Source: Bacilli bacterium
GTDB taxonomy: Bacteria; Bacillota_I; Bacilli_A; RFN20; CAG-826
Direction: 5' to 3'
NCBI GenBank assembly: GCA_016296775.1
Contig: JAEDIE010000009.1
Coordinates: 1-35,450, forward strand
Length of the DNA: 35,450 bases
The notes below the pieces were generated by a model, which saw only the letters and a program-made list of their open reading frames with translations, was not told the origin of the DNA and did not search any database. Position 1 is the first letter of the stretch. Every line of letters begins with the position of its first letter. Below, in pieces: positions 22,802-31,311 of this stretch. The translations under genes were made by a program, and so were the position numbers.

Positions 22802-23690
22802 TTATAAACGAGCCTTCTCCTTCAATGAAGGCTTTTTTAGATGCGGGGATAAAGAAAGTATCAAATTTCTTAAAATCCATATTATTTATTGTTCCTTTTC
22901 CCTCAATAAAAGTAATGGAAGCAAATGAAGTATCGTCATTTTCTATTTCATAACTATTGGTAAAACTTACTTTTTTAGAAGTAAAATACTTACAACTTCC
23001 AATAACATCTTTGTTAAAAGATATTGGAGCATATTTTTTATAATCAATTACTTTTAAGGCTTTTTCTATATGTAATTCCCTGCTATTTCCATTTTTATCT
23101 TTACGATTATAATCATATAAACGATATGTTAAATTACTATTTTGTTGAATCTCTATTAATGTTACACCTTTACCAATTGCATGAATTGTTCCAGATTTAA
23201 TAAAGTAACACTCTCCTTTATTTACCTTAAAGAAATTTAAATGATCTAAAATAGTCCCGTTATTTAAAGCTTCTTTAATATTTTCTTCATTTTCATCTTC
23301 TTTAAAACCAACATATATTCCAGCATTCTCTTCACTTTCAAGAATATACCGCATCTCAGTTTTACCATATGAATTTTCATATTTTAAAGCATATTCATCG
23401 CTTGGATGAACTTGAACACTTAAATTATCACTTGAATCAATAAGCTTAATTAAACAAGGAAAAAAAGGAAAACTAACTACGTTTTTTCCTAAATCGCTAT
23501 GATTTACCACCTCTTTTAATGTTTTTCCTTTATCTTTACCACTATCAATTAAAGTTAATCCATCATCATGAAAAGAAAGTTCCCAAGTTTCACTAATTAT
23601 ATCTTCATTACTTCCTTTTCCATATTTTTTTAATTTGGTTCCACCCCAAATATAACTTTTAATAGCAGGTTTTAATTTAACAATATCCAT
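22788..23690 (-). CDS. manA: Mannose-6-phosphate isomerase (type I)
   Basis: A 300-residue Bacillota-type ManA. It has KSYIWGGTKLKK, the zinc-binding LSVQVHPSDEYA (Gln, His), KTEMRYIL (Glu), SGTIHAIG (His) and QQNSNLTYRLYDYNR. It interconverts mannose 6-phosphate and fructose 6-phosphate, linking mannose to glycolysis. It starts 2 bases after the preceding stop and lacks a ribosome site, so it depends on coupling. The ROK kinase two genes upstream could supply the hexose phosphate. Confidence 0.95.
   Translation of the reverse strand: MDIVKLKPAIKSYIWGGTKLKKYGKGSNEDIISETWELSFHDDGLTLIDSGKDKGKTLKEVVNHSDLGKNVVSFPFFPCLIKLIDSSDNLSVQVHPSDEYALKYENSYGKTEMRYILESEENAGIYVGFKEDENEENIKEALNNGTILDHLNFFKVNKGECYFIKSGTIHAIGKGVTLIEIQQNSNLTYRLYDYNRKDKNGNSRELHIEKALKVIDYKKYAPISFNKDVIGSCKYFTSKKVSFTNSYEIENDDTSFASITFIEGKGTINNMDFKKFDTFFIPASKKAFIEGEGSFIITKV
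22811..22838 (+). terminator. Terminator of the DUF5662 gene, inside manA
   Basis: AGCCTTC (22811-22817) pairs with GAAGGCT (22827-22833) and is followed by TTTTTT on the + strand. It lies in the 3' coding part of manA, which runs the opposite way. On the minus strand it has no T-tract, so it should stop only the rightward transcript. Confidence 0.75.
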
Positions 23691-23692
23691 AC

Positions 23693-24076
23693 TTATAATT
23701 GAATAATATATCTATTATTCTTTAATATTCCTCCATTTTTCTTTATAACATTTATAAAGTTTTTATCTTTAAAAGATGAATCAATTACAATCTTATAATT
23801 TCTAAATTTATTAAGAAGGAAAGCAACACATTCTTTAAAGGTTGAATACTCATTCATATACAATGAATCTATTAAAATCTCATGTGTTTCATCACTATTT
23901 TTCATAAATATTAAAGAATCAAGTTTATTAAAAACAAAGATCATCAAGCAAAAATTATTATCATTACTTAAAAACAAACTGATATCATCAGAGGTAATTT
24001 GTTTATTAAATTTATTAATATGATTAATAATTTCGTTAGTAGGTTTTGTCAAATATTTAACTTGAATTTTAGCCAT
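23693..24076 (-). CDS. Hypothetical protein, possibly GNAT-fold
   Basis: 127 residues. I do not recognise a family with certainty. The arrangement is mixed alpha/beta: strand FCLMIFVFNKLDSLIFM, strand EILIDSLYM, helix STFKECVAFLLNKF, strand KIVIDSS, helix NFINVIKKNGG and strand RYIIQL. This recalls the core of an acetyltransferase, but the acetyl-CoA pyrophosphate loop (Q/RxxGxG/A) is absent. The tight packing (one base after the ROK stop, two bases before manA) shows it is translated as part of the sugar operon. Confidence 0.6.
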   Translation of the reverse strand: MAKIQVKYLTKPTNEIINHINKFNKQITSDDISLFLSNDNNFCLMIFVFNKLDSLIFMKNSDETHEILIDSLYMNEYSTFKECVAFLLNKFRNYKIVIDSSFKDKNFINVIKKNGGILKNNRYIIQL

Positions 24077-24077
24077 G

Positions 24078-25022
24078 TTACATTACCAAACAAGCAGCTC
24101 CAATTACACCTGCATCATTCTTTAATTTTGCACATTTAATTTCTACCTTTGGAGCATCTTTCATACCATAATAATTCTTTTCACAATAATCTTTAATTTT
24201 ATCAATTAAATAATCACCTTGATTAGAAACTCCTCCACCAATCAAAATAACTTGAGGTCTAAAAATATTACATACATTTAAAATACCTGTTCCTAAGTAT
24301 GAAATATATTCATCAAGTAATTCGTTAGCTGCTTTGTCACCTTTTTTAGCACACTCAAATGAAGTTAATCCATCTATGTTTTCAATATTATTTTTACAAT
24401 ATTCCCACATTAATGAATCTTTATTTTCTAACATTTTTTCTTTTGTTAATCTTAACAATGCTCTAGCACTTGCGTAAGCTTCAAAACATCCATTTAACCC
24501 ACATGAACAAGGAACTCCACCTACTTTAATAATCATATGTCCTAATTCTGTACCTTTTGAATTAAATCCTTCATATAATTTATGATCGATAATTACTCCA
24601 CAGCCAACACCAGTACCTAATGTTAATAAAACTGTATCTGAATAACCTTTTGAAGCACCAAATCTGTTTTCAGCTAAAGCAGCAACATTAGCATCGTTAC
24701 ATGCTTTAACTTTGACATTATATTCTTTTAATTCATCATAAAAATTAATATTAGTAATTTGAAGATTATGAGCATTTTCTAATAAACCTGTTTTACTATC
24801 AACAAGTCCTGGAAGACCTAATCCAATTCCTGATATTTCTTTATCTTTATTTTCATCAATTATTTTATTAATTAATCCCTTTAAATCGTCAATAAATACT
24901 TTATTTCCTTTACCAACTTGAGTAACTACTCTTGCTTTATAAAGAATATTTCCCTCATTATCGACAATAGCTCCTTTTAAGGACATTCCTCCAATATCAA
25001 TACCAATATAATATTTTTTCAT
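24078..25022 (-). CDS. ROK-family sugar kinase (glucokinase-like)
   Basis: 314 residues. The N-terminal phosphate loop is IGIDIGGMSLKGAIVD, followed by LGLPGLVD, the catalytic region NDANVAALAENRFG and TLGTGVGCGVI. The ROK zinc motif is GVPCSCGLNGCFEAYAS, and the C-terminal ATP motif is VILIGGGVSN. It phosphorylates a hexose (glucose or N-acetyl sugar) with ATP. The frame starts 6 codons further up, but that ATG is only 4 bases from the -10 (25045-25050), and AGGAG precedes ATG 25022, so MKKYYIGID is the start. There is no HTH domain, so it is a kinase and not a ROK repressor. Confidence 0.94.
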   Translation of the reverse strand: MKKYYIGIDIGGMSLKGAIVDNEGNILYKARVVTQVGKGNKVFIDDLKGLINKIIDENKDKEISGIGLGLPGLVDSKTGLLENAHNLQITNINFYDELKEYNVKVKACNDANVAALAENRFGASKGYSDTVLLTLGTGVGCGVIIDHKLYEGFNSKGTELGHMIIKVGGVPCSCGLNGCFEAYASARALLRLTKEKMLENKDSLMWEYCKNNIENIDGLTSFECAKKGDKAANELLDEYISYLGTGILNVCNIFRPQVILIGGGVSNQGDYLIDKIKDYCEKNYYGMKDAPKVEIKCAKLKNDAGVIGAACLVM

Positions 25023-25044
25023 AATTAAACTCCTAAACATAAAT

Positions 25045-25050
25045 ATTATA
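25045..25050 (-). promoter_or_regulatory. -10 element upstream of the ROK kinase gene
   Basis: Minus-strand TTGTATAAT with its hexamer at 25045-25050. A -35 is not clear. It gives a short leader carrying AGGAG. Confidence 0.5.
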
Positions 25051-25090
25051 CAATATTTATTTTTATAATATTATTTAAATTAGCAATAAA

Positions 25091-25129
25091 AAAATCAGTG
25101 CTCTTACTTTAATTTTTAAACACCGATTT
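25091..25129 (-). terminator. Terminator of the small membrane protein gene
   Basis: On the minus strand AAATCGGTG pairs with CACTGATTT (25121-25129 and 25092-25100, one G-T wobble) around a 20-base loop and is followed by TTTTTTT. It lies 7 bases past the gene at 25136. Confidence 0.65.
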
Positions 25130-25135
25130 TTCTAA

Positions 25136-25372
25136 TTACTTACAAAGAACTTTAATCTTGTTATCTGTAGCAACAGTAATGATATCAACAATTGAAAAGA
25201 TAAAACCAATAATAGGAATAATACATAAAATTCCCATTACTAATGTAAGTGGTTCTTTTTTGTTGTCAACATATGTAAAAATTCTATATAATCCTGCAAA
25301 AACCCAACCCCAAATTGGAATTAATAAAATAATTTTTACTAACTTATCAAGACCATCAAACCATTTTTTCAT
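25136..25372 (-). CDS. Small two-helix membrane protein
   Basis: 78 residues with helices at about 12-30 (VKIILLIPIWGWVFAGLYR) and 42-65 (LVMGILCIIPIIGFIFSIVDI). The Pro/Gly-rich IPIWGW and IPIIGF pairs resemble the small TM2/YqaE-like membrane families, but I cannot place it firmly. A consensus AAAGGAGG 7-8 bases before ATG shows it is well translated, and it has its own terminator. Confidence 0.75.
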   Translation of the reverse strand: MKKWFDGLDKLVKIILLIPIWGWVFAGLYRIFTYVDNKKEPLTLVMGILCIIPIIGFIFSIVDIITVATDNKIKVLCK

Positions 25373-25392
25373 ATTTAAGCCTCCTTTTATTA

Positions 25393-25419
25393 ATTATATC
25401 AAAAAATATAATATGTAAA
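25393..25419 (-). promoter_or_regulatory. Promoter of the small membrane protein gene
   Basis: Minus-strand -10 TATAAT (25393-25398) and TTTACA (25414-25419), with a short 15-base spacer. AAAGGAGG follows 6-7 bases downstream of the -10. Confidence 0.4.
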
Positions 25420-25421
25420 TA

Positions 25422-26360
25422 TTAATATGTCGTATCTTTTGTATAAACAACTACTCTACTCCATTTACTAGTTAAGTTTCTTATAAATATAATTACAAAT
25501 AAAACTAAATATGCTCCAGCTAGTAAAGCTAGTCCATAAATAAATGTAGAAATTAAGGCTCCTATCCAAACTGGATTGGTTTTAAATATCGAACTTAATA
25601 CAGGAAGTTGGAATCCATAAGTCCAACCAACATTCCATAAATTAAATCCTTCAACCCATTCATTATAATTTAAACATAAAGGAATAATTACATTTAAAGC
25701 TTGAACAATAAGTAACATTGCAAAGCACATTAACCAAGGTTTAATAACGATTGTTTTAATATGACGAGCATTTAAATCTCCAATTCGATAATAACCAAAT
25801 ACTAATGCACCTAAATTCATTAAAATAATATGCCAAACAATAGTATGAACTACTAGTCCCCAGTCTCCAAACCATCTTCCATCAGCTAGTTGGAATCCTC
25901 CTAGCACTAAATCTAATCCACCTAAAAGAACAGCTATTCCACCAATAAAAGCATATAAACCTATAAATAAAGTAATATCTTGTTTTAACTTATTATTTTT
26001 AATAAATGGAACAAGCGGAGCAAAATAAATATGCATTGAACAAAGCTGTAAAGGCAATATTTTCCAATAGTAATGACCAAAATTTTCTTGTCCAGGCAAG
26101 TAATGATACATTTTTGCATATGTTACTTGTTTAAATATTTCAAAAAGGAATAAGAAAATACCTATTCCAAAAATTATATATTCAAAAACTTTTCTTTTAT
26201 ATCTAAGTCTATAACCTAATCTATAAATTAAAGGAAACAAAAGAAAACCAATAAAAATCATTATAAATACAGGACCATCACTACCTGATAGTTTATGTAT
26301 TTCTTCATTTAAATATTCAAAAGGAAAAAATCCTGTATCTACTGGTTTAATTAATACCAT
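25422..26360 (-). CDS. YwaF/TMEM164-family membrane protein
   Basis: 312 residues with about seven hydrophobic helices. The family core LPLQLCSMHIYFAP has the conserved Cys107, and VHTIVWH carries His172 and His177. YwaF (TIGR02206) is the bacterial branch of the family that includes human TMEM164, which is reported as an acyltransferase for ether phospholipids using a Cys/His pair. A membrane-lipid acyl-transfer role is therefore possible, and it would suit the plsC-dagK operon it closes. That function is inferred. It starts 2 bases after metG without its own ribosome site. Confidence 0.85.
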   Translation of the reverse strand: MVLIKPVDTGFFPFEYLNEEIHKLSGSDGPVFIMIFIGFLLFPLIYRLGYRLRYKRKVFEYIIFGIGIFLFLFEIFKQVTYAKMYHYLPGQENFGHYYWKILPLQLCSMHIYFAPLVPFIKNNKLKQDITLFIGLYAFIGGIAVLLGGLDLVLGGFQLADGRWFGDWGLVVHTIVWHIILMNLGALVFGYYRIGDLNARHIKTIVIKPWLMCFAMLLIVQALNVIIPLCLNYNEWVEGFNLWNVGWTYGFQLPVLSSIFKTNPVWIGALISTFIYGLALLAGAYLVLFVIIFIRNLTSKWSRVVVYTKDTTY

Positions 26361-26362
26361 TT

Positions 26363-27949
26363 TTATTTAGTTTTCATGATTGATTGAATATATTCAATTT
26401 CTTTATTAACATCTAAACGAGGAAATAAAACACCTGTTTTTACAACTTTTCTGTTATTGATAATAGATGTATCTAAAATATTATTATAATCTCTTAAACT
26501 TTCTTCAATTCCTAAAGATTCTAATGCTTCATCAGCTTTATGTACTAAAATAGGTTTTAATAAAATTGAAGAGACAAAAATTACATAACTTAATCTAGCT
26601 AAAACTGATTTTAGTTCATCAATTCTTCCTTCTTTAGCAAGAACCCAAGGAGTAGAAACTTCAATGAATTTATTAGCTTTATCTAAACAATTAAATAATG
26701 AATTATAGGCTTCACTAATATGAAGATCACCAATTAAAGAATCAAAATTAGTGATTGTTTCCTTAGTGAATTCAATTAAATCATTATCTTCTTGTTTAGT
26801 TGATTCTTTAAATTCAGGAATTATTCCATCAAAATATTTTAAAATCATAGAAACTGTTCTTGAAACTAAGTTTCCATAATTATTAACTAAATCAACGTTG
26901 ATTCTTTCAACAAATTGTTCTGGAGTAAATGTACCATCATTACCAAAAACAATCTCTTTTACAAGATAAAACCTAACTGCATCAACTCCATATTTTTCAA
27001 TTAAAGGATATGGAGAAATAACATTTCCTTTAGATTTAGACATCTTGCCATCTTTCATCATAATTAAACCATGAACAAATACTTTATCTGGTTTTCTTAA
27101 AGATAAAGCTTCTAAAAATTCTGGCCAGTAAATCGTATGGAATCTTGTAATATCAGCGCCAATAACATGGATAATTTCGCTTTCTTCACTAACCCAATAT
27201 TTTTTAAATTTTGAATCATCATTTGATCTATATCCAAGTGCACTTAAATAATTTAATAAAGCATCTAACCAAACATAAGCTACATGTCTTTTATTTTCAA
27301 CAATTGGAACACCCCAAGTAAATGTTGTTCTACTTACACAAAGATCATCTAATCCAGGTTTAATAAAAGTATTTAACATTTCGTTTTTCTTACTTACAGG
27401 ATAAACTGAGTTTTCTAAAGATAAATAATCCATTAATCCAGGTAAGTATTTTTGAGTTTTAAAGAAATAAGCTTCTTCTCTTTCTTTTTTAACTTCTCTA
27501 TGACAATCAGGGCAAAGATGTTCTTCACCTACTTGAGTTTCAGTCCAGAAAGATTCGCATGGTTCACAATACCATCCTTCGTAATGTCCTAAATAAATAT
27601 CATCTTTCTTTAAGAAATCACTAAAAACAGATTGAACAACATTAATATGTCTTTCTTCAGTCGTTCTTATATAATCATCGTTTGATATTTCCATTGCTTC
27701 CCAAAGATGTTTAAAAACTGCAACTTTCTCATCAACAAATTGTTGAGGAGTTTTCCCATCTTTCTTAGCATTGTTTTCTATTTTTTGACCATGTTCATCT
27801 GTTCCAGTTAAAAAATAGCATTCTTGATGTTTTAATCTTTTGTATCTAGCAAAAACATCACATAATGTTGTGCAATAAGCATGACCAATATGTGGATCAC
27901 CACTTGGATAATATATTGGTGTTGTTATATAAAAACGCTTCTTTTCCAT
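26363..27949 (-). CDS. metG: Methionyl-tRNA synthetase
   Basis: 528 residues. The class I signature is PHIGHAYCTT (HIGH) and the second is KMSKSKG. A zinc knuckle (CEPC...CPDC) lies in the connective peptide, followed by an alpha-helical anticodon-binding domain. The C-terminal tRNA-binding (EMAP/Arc1p-like) domain present in many bacterial enzymes is absent. The long frame starts with TTG 4 codons earlier, but GAGG 7 bases before ATG 27949 gives MEKKRFYITTP as the start. Its place between a lipid kinase and a membrane protein is a transcription-unit arrangement rather than a functional link. No T-box leader precedes it. Confidence 0.97.
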   Translation of the reverse strand: MEKKRFYITTPIYYPSGDPHIGHAYCTTLCDVFARYKRLKHQECYFLTGTDEHGQKIENNAKKDGKTPQQFVDEKVAVFKHLWEAMEISNDDYIRTTEERHINVVQSVFSDFLKKDDIYLGHYEGWYCEPCESFWTETQVGEEHLCPDCHREVKKEREEAYFFKTQKYLPGLMDYLSLENSVYPVSKKNEMLNTFIKPGLDDLCVSRTTFTWGVPIVENKRHVAYVWLDALLNYLSALGYRSNDDSKFKKYWVSEESEIIHVIGADITRFHTIYWPEFLEALSLRKPDKVFVHGLIMMKDGKMSKSKGNVISPYPLIEKYGVDAVRFYLVKEIVFGNDGTFTPEQFVERINVDLVNNYGNLVSRTVSMILKYFDGIIPEFKESTKQEDNDLIEFTKETITNFDSLIGDLHISEAYNSLFNCLDKANKFIEVSTPWVLAKEGRIDELKSVLARLSYVIFVSSILLKPILVHKADEALESLGIEESLRDYNNILDTSIINNRKVVKTGVLFPRLDVNKEIEYIQSIMKTK

Positions 27950-27965
27950 AAAATACCTCAATTAA

Positions 27966-28808
27966 TTATTTAATAACTTTGTAACTTGTTATATTGTCGA
28001 AACTTTCTCCATCGATTTGAAGTGCTGTTGGTTTATCAAATTCAACATAAACTTCTTTGCCTTTTAATACTTTAACTTTCTTTTCTTTCTTTACATGTTC
28101 ACCTTTAAATATTGAAGGGAATGCCATTAAAGCAGTTAAACTATTAAAATCGTGCCATACACAAACTGTAACTTCATCAGATAATCTATCTTGACCTGGA
28201 GCAGCTTGCATACCTCCTCCATAATATTGTCCGTTCATTGTAGAAGCTAAATAGACATTTTTGAATTCATAATTAACTCCATCAACTGTAACTTTACAAT
28301 TTACTCTCTTATATTTTGTAAGTAATAATTTAATGGATAATGTTGTGTAGTTAATATTCTTTTTGCCTTTAGCTTTCATTGTGTCACTCACAAGACAAAC
28401 CAAACCATCAATACCAAAACCAACACCATTTAAGAACTTATATTCTTTTCCTTCAACAGTAACTTTTGGAAGATTAACAATGTAGGGATTTAAGAGAATA
28501 AAATCTTGATTAAATTGATTAACATCTCTAAGAAAATCATTACCATTTCCAGTTTTATATAGGTAAACATTATGTTCAAATTTTTCAAAATCATATGAAT
28601 TTACCATCTTATTTAAAGTTCCATCGCCTCCACATATGACTATATCATCATTTTCTTTTAATCCATCAAGGAAAGCTTTACGATCTTCAATAGTAGTAAC
28701 ATCAACAAATTCATATTCAACTTCTGAATTGATTTCTTTTAATTTTACCTCTAATTCTTCTTTGCTTAACGATTTAGTTGATAATGGATTATAGAGAGCA
28801 TATCTCAT
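27966..28808 (-). CDS. Diacylglycerol/lipid kinase (DagK/YegS family)
   Basis: 280 residues. The catalytic ATP motif GGDGTLNKMVN (about residues 60-70) is followed by a KTGNGNDFLRD phosphate-contact loop and NGVGFGIDGLV. The C-terminal beta-sandwich ends in ALQIDGESF. It phosphorylates diacylglycerol or a related lipid to return it to phosphatidate. Its start overlaps plsC by 4 bases (ATGA), with AAGGAGG 8 bases upstream. The pair plsC-dagK makes and recycles phosphatidic acid. Confidence 0.94.
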   Translation of the reverse strand: MRYALYNPLSTKSLSKEELEVKLKEINSEVEYEFVDVTTIEDRKAFLDGLKENDDIVICGGDGTLNKMVNSYDFEKFEHNVYLYKTGNGNDFLRDVNQFNQDFILLNPYIVNLPKVTVEGKEYKFLNGVGFGIDGLVCLVSDTMKAKGKKNINYTTLSIKLLLTKYKRVNCKVTVDGVNYEFKNVYLASTMNGQYYGGGMQAAPGQDRLSDEVTVCVWHDFNSLTALMAFPSIFKGEHVKKEKKVKVLKGKEVYVEFDKPTALQIDGESFDNITSYKVIK

Positions 28809-29641
28809 TTTAATTTCCTCCTTAAATATGTTTCAATTCTATCGTGACATAATATTGATAACTCAAGAGTAGTCATACCTTTATACTCTTCGTAATCAAT
28901 TACATCAATTATATCATAAAAGACTTTATGTCTTTTAAATAAAAGTCCTTTATTTACATCATCTGTGTATCTTGTACAACTTAAAACAATTTTACATTTA
29001 GATTTAATAGCTAAATTAAAGCATCCAGCTTTAAATTCACCTAATGAATAATCTTTATGTAAAGTTCTTGTTCCTTCAGGAAATACACCTACACTTGTAG
29101 GATCTTTTTCATCATTTAAAATATTAACTCCTTTTTTAATAGCTTTGAATTCTTGTTTAATGTTATCTCTATCTAAACAGATGTAATTACATCCATGTAT
29201 AATTCTTCTAACAAAAGGGATTTTAAATAATGATTTTTTAGCTACAAAAACTAATCCAAATTCTTTTAAATAAGTATCTATTAAAAGAGAATCTAAATTA
29301 GATCTATGGTTTGAAATAACCATGTATTTCTCACCTCTTTTTAATTTTTCTATACCACTATACTCTATTTTCATATTGAATAAATCAAATAAAAAATAAT
29401 TATAAAATAATAGTATTTTTCTAAAGTATTTTGATTGTTTTGCTCTTTCTTTATTTAATGGTTCCCAAATAGTTAAGAAGAATAAAACAATAAAGAAAAG
29501 AATAATTATAGCAAGTAATGAAGCTACACTAAAACCTAAAGAAATAAGTATTTGATAATATATTTCAAAATTAGGAAAAGCCAAAAAACCTATTAAAAAC
29601 CCACTAATTAATGATAAAGTAACGAAAACAATTTTACTCAT
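28805..29641 (-). CDS. plsC: 1-acyl-sn-glycerol-3-phosphate acyltransferase
   Basis: 278 residues. Two N-terminal hydrophobic helices (about 5-24 and 33-60) precede the acyltransferase domain. The HX4D motif is SNHRSNLDS, the substrate motif FPEGTRT, with IHGCNYICLDRD and an IVLSCTRY block between or after. It acylates lysophosphatidate to phosphatidate at the membrane. It starts 2 bases after the M6 protease gene and overlaps dagK at the other end. Confidence 0.94.
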   Translation of the reverse strand: MSKIVFVTLSLISGFLIGFLAFPNFEIYYQILISLGFSVASLLAIIILFFIVLFFLTIWEPLNKERAKQSKYFRKILLFYNYFLFDLFNMKIEYSGIEKLKRGEKYMVISNHRSNLDSLLIDTYLKEFGLVFVAKKSLFKIPFVRRIIHGCNYICLDRDNIKQEFKAIKKGVNILNDEKDPTSVGVFPEGTRTLHKDYSLGEFKAGCFNLAIKSKCKIVLSCTRYTDDVNKGLLFKRHKVFYDIIDVIDYEEYKGMTTLELSILCHDRIETYLRRKLK

Positions 29642-29643
29642 AA

Positions 29644-31311
29644 TTATTTAAATAATATATTGCTATTAAATTCTTCTTTATTTGAAAACATACCATTAAC
29701 GAAAGCATCTTTATAAGAATTAATAGTAAAAGCATCTCCTTTTTCAAATAAACATTGATTATCAGCTACAACTAATTTATTTGTAGCTGTAATTTTGTAT
29801 GGATTTTTATATTTGTTATATCTATTAGCTTGATCAATTAACATAATTTCATTGTAATAATTTGAAACTGAAACATTTTCAAATTTAACACTAGAATCTA
29901 AGGTTCTTAAATCATCATAAATGATTTCTTCATTTTCATTACTTCCTTCTCCAGTATTAGAAGTAGCTCTTACAATATAATCATTTTCCCCTAAGGCTAA
30001 ATTTTTATAATAATTTGTTACAAAGTTTCCGCTTTGATATTTTAAATGCCATAATCTAGCATCGATATGATAAACTCTATAACCTTCTTTAGTAAATCCT
30101 TGTACATTGTTACCTGGATATTTAGTCACAGAATCTTTTTCATTTAATCCAGTTGGAGAATAGCGTTCAATTAATAAATATTCATCAAAAGGATTAAAGT
30201 ATTTTTTATTAGTAGTAGTTCTTATTGGAAGATTGTTATAAGGAACAATAACAAAATTGTTTTGATTATTTGTTGTAGATAATTGAATATCAACATCCCC
30301 AGTTACAATATAAGGTTTAGCCCATCCTAAAATCATTTTAGAATACATATTATGATCAATAACATTAGCATCCATCATGTCAACTAAACCAGTAGGAGCT
30401 CCTGCATTATTGTAATCATAATAATCATTTAAACCTAACATATGTCCAGTTTCATGAATATATGTATGAGCATCAATTTTACTTGATCCTCCATCCAAAA
30501 TAAAATCGTAACTTGCCCAAGCAAAAACATTACTTACAGGTTTACTTAAAGAAGGAGTTTTTTCATCTTGATCCCAATAAGTATAAGCCCAGAAATTATC
30601 ACTAATATTAATTCCCATTGAACTAGCAGTGCTATAATCATAATAGTTATAAATTAACCATACACCATCAATAATTCCGTCATTATTTCCATCATATAAA
30701 CTAGTATCGATGTTTAAATAATTAATAGCATCATTCATAATTTTTATAACATCAGCTTCACTTCTTATTGAACTTAAAGAAGTATATCCGCTATTTTTTA
30801 CGTTGTACCAAGAAGCTACATCTCCACTAATATTTAATTGACCAAATGAAGATTTATTATAAAAAGATGCAACTGATTCGTAGTATAAACTCGAATCTCC
30901 ACTTTTTCCAAAGAAAGCTTTTTCAATATTTGCTTTTACTGTTGACGTTGCTTTATATGGAGTTGTTGGAGCTAATGAAGACAAATCAATTGGTAATACA
31001 AGTATTTTTGAATCTCCAGTTGATGGTAAATATGAAATATTATAAATTCCGTAATCTACTAAATCTTGCATTGATAAAGATAAGTCATAATCAGATGGAG
31101 ATAGAACGTTTTCCCCTACCGATATAGAATCTCCACTTGTAATATTTACAGTTGCTCCTTCATCAAGAGTTGGAGTATTTGTTCCTCCATCATCTTCTCC
31201 TTTAATAATATCGATAACCTTTTGAATAGTATCGAATAATGAACAACTAGTTAACGTTACAGTTAAACAAGATAATAAACTAAATATAATAAATTTTTTA
31301 TTCTTTTTCAT
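29644..31311 (-). CDS. M6-type metalloprotease lipoprotein
   Basis: 555 residues. The signal peptide has a lipobox (LTSC, Cys23), so the mature protein would be lipid-anchored outside the cell. An acidic linker (about 33-52) leads to the protease domain. Zinc site is HETGHMLGLNDYYD (His286, Glu287, His290), the extended zincin motif of the M6 (immune inhibitor A-like) family, with the third ligand likely the Asp in LND. A Met-turn-like segment follows, GLVDMMD. The C-terminal part (about 340-555) is beta-rich with no repeats. It probably degrades host or dietary proteins at the surface. It overlaps the hydrolase gene by 14 bases, and the ribosome site AAAGGA lies inside that gene. Confidence 0.93.
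   Translation of the reverse strand: MKKNKKFIIFSLLSCLTVTLTSCSLFDTIQKVIDIIKGEDDGGTNTPTLDEGATVNITSGDSISVGENVLSPSDYDLSLSMQDLVDYGIYNISYLPSTGDSKILVLPIDLSSLAPTTPYKATSTVKANIEKAFFGKSGDSSLYYESVASFYNKSSFGQLNISGDVASWYNVKNSGYTSLSSIRSEADVIKIMNDAINYLNIDTSLYDGNNDGIIDGVWLIYNYYDYSTASSMGINISDNFWAYTYWDQDEKTPSLSKPVSNVFAWASYDFILDGGSSKIDAHTYIHETGHMLGLNDYYDYNNAGAPTGLVDMMDANVIDHNMYSKMILGWAKPYIVTGDVDIQLSTTNNQNNFVIVPYNNLPIRTTTNKKYFNPFDEYLLIERYSPTGLNEKDSVTKYPGNNVQGFTKEGYRVYHIDARLWHLKYQSGNFVTNYYKNLALGENDYIVRATSNTGEGSNENEEIIYDDLRTLDSSVKFENVSVSNYYNEIMLIDQANRYNKYKNPYKITATNKLVVADNQCLFEKGDAFTINSYKDAFVNGMFSNKEEFNSNILFK

Noticed and set aside
23490..23512. Third copy of the 31-bp repeat
   Set aside because: Only about 12 bases (ATGATTTACCAC) match, and they lie inside the conserved coding sequence of manA, so chance is sufficient.
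27950..27965. T-box or S-box leader for metG
   Set aside because: Only 16 bases separate metG from dagK, enough for a ribosome site and no riboswitch.
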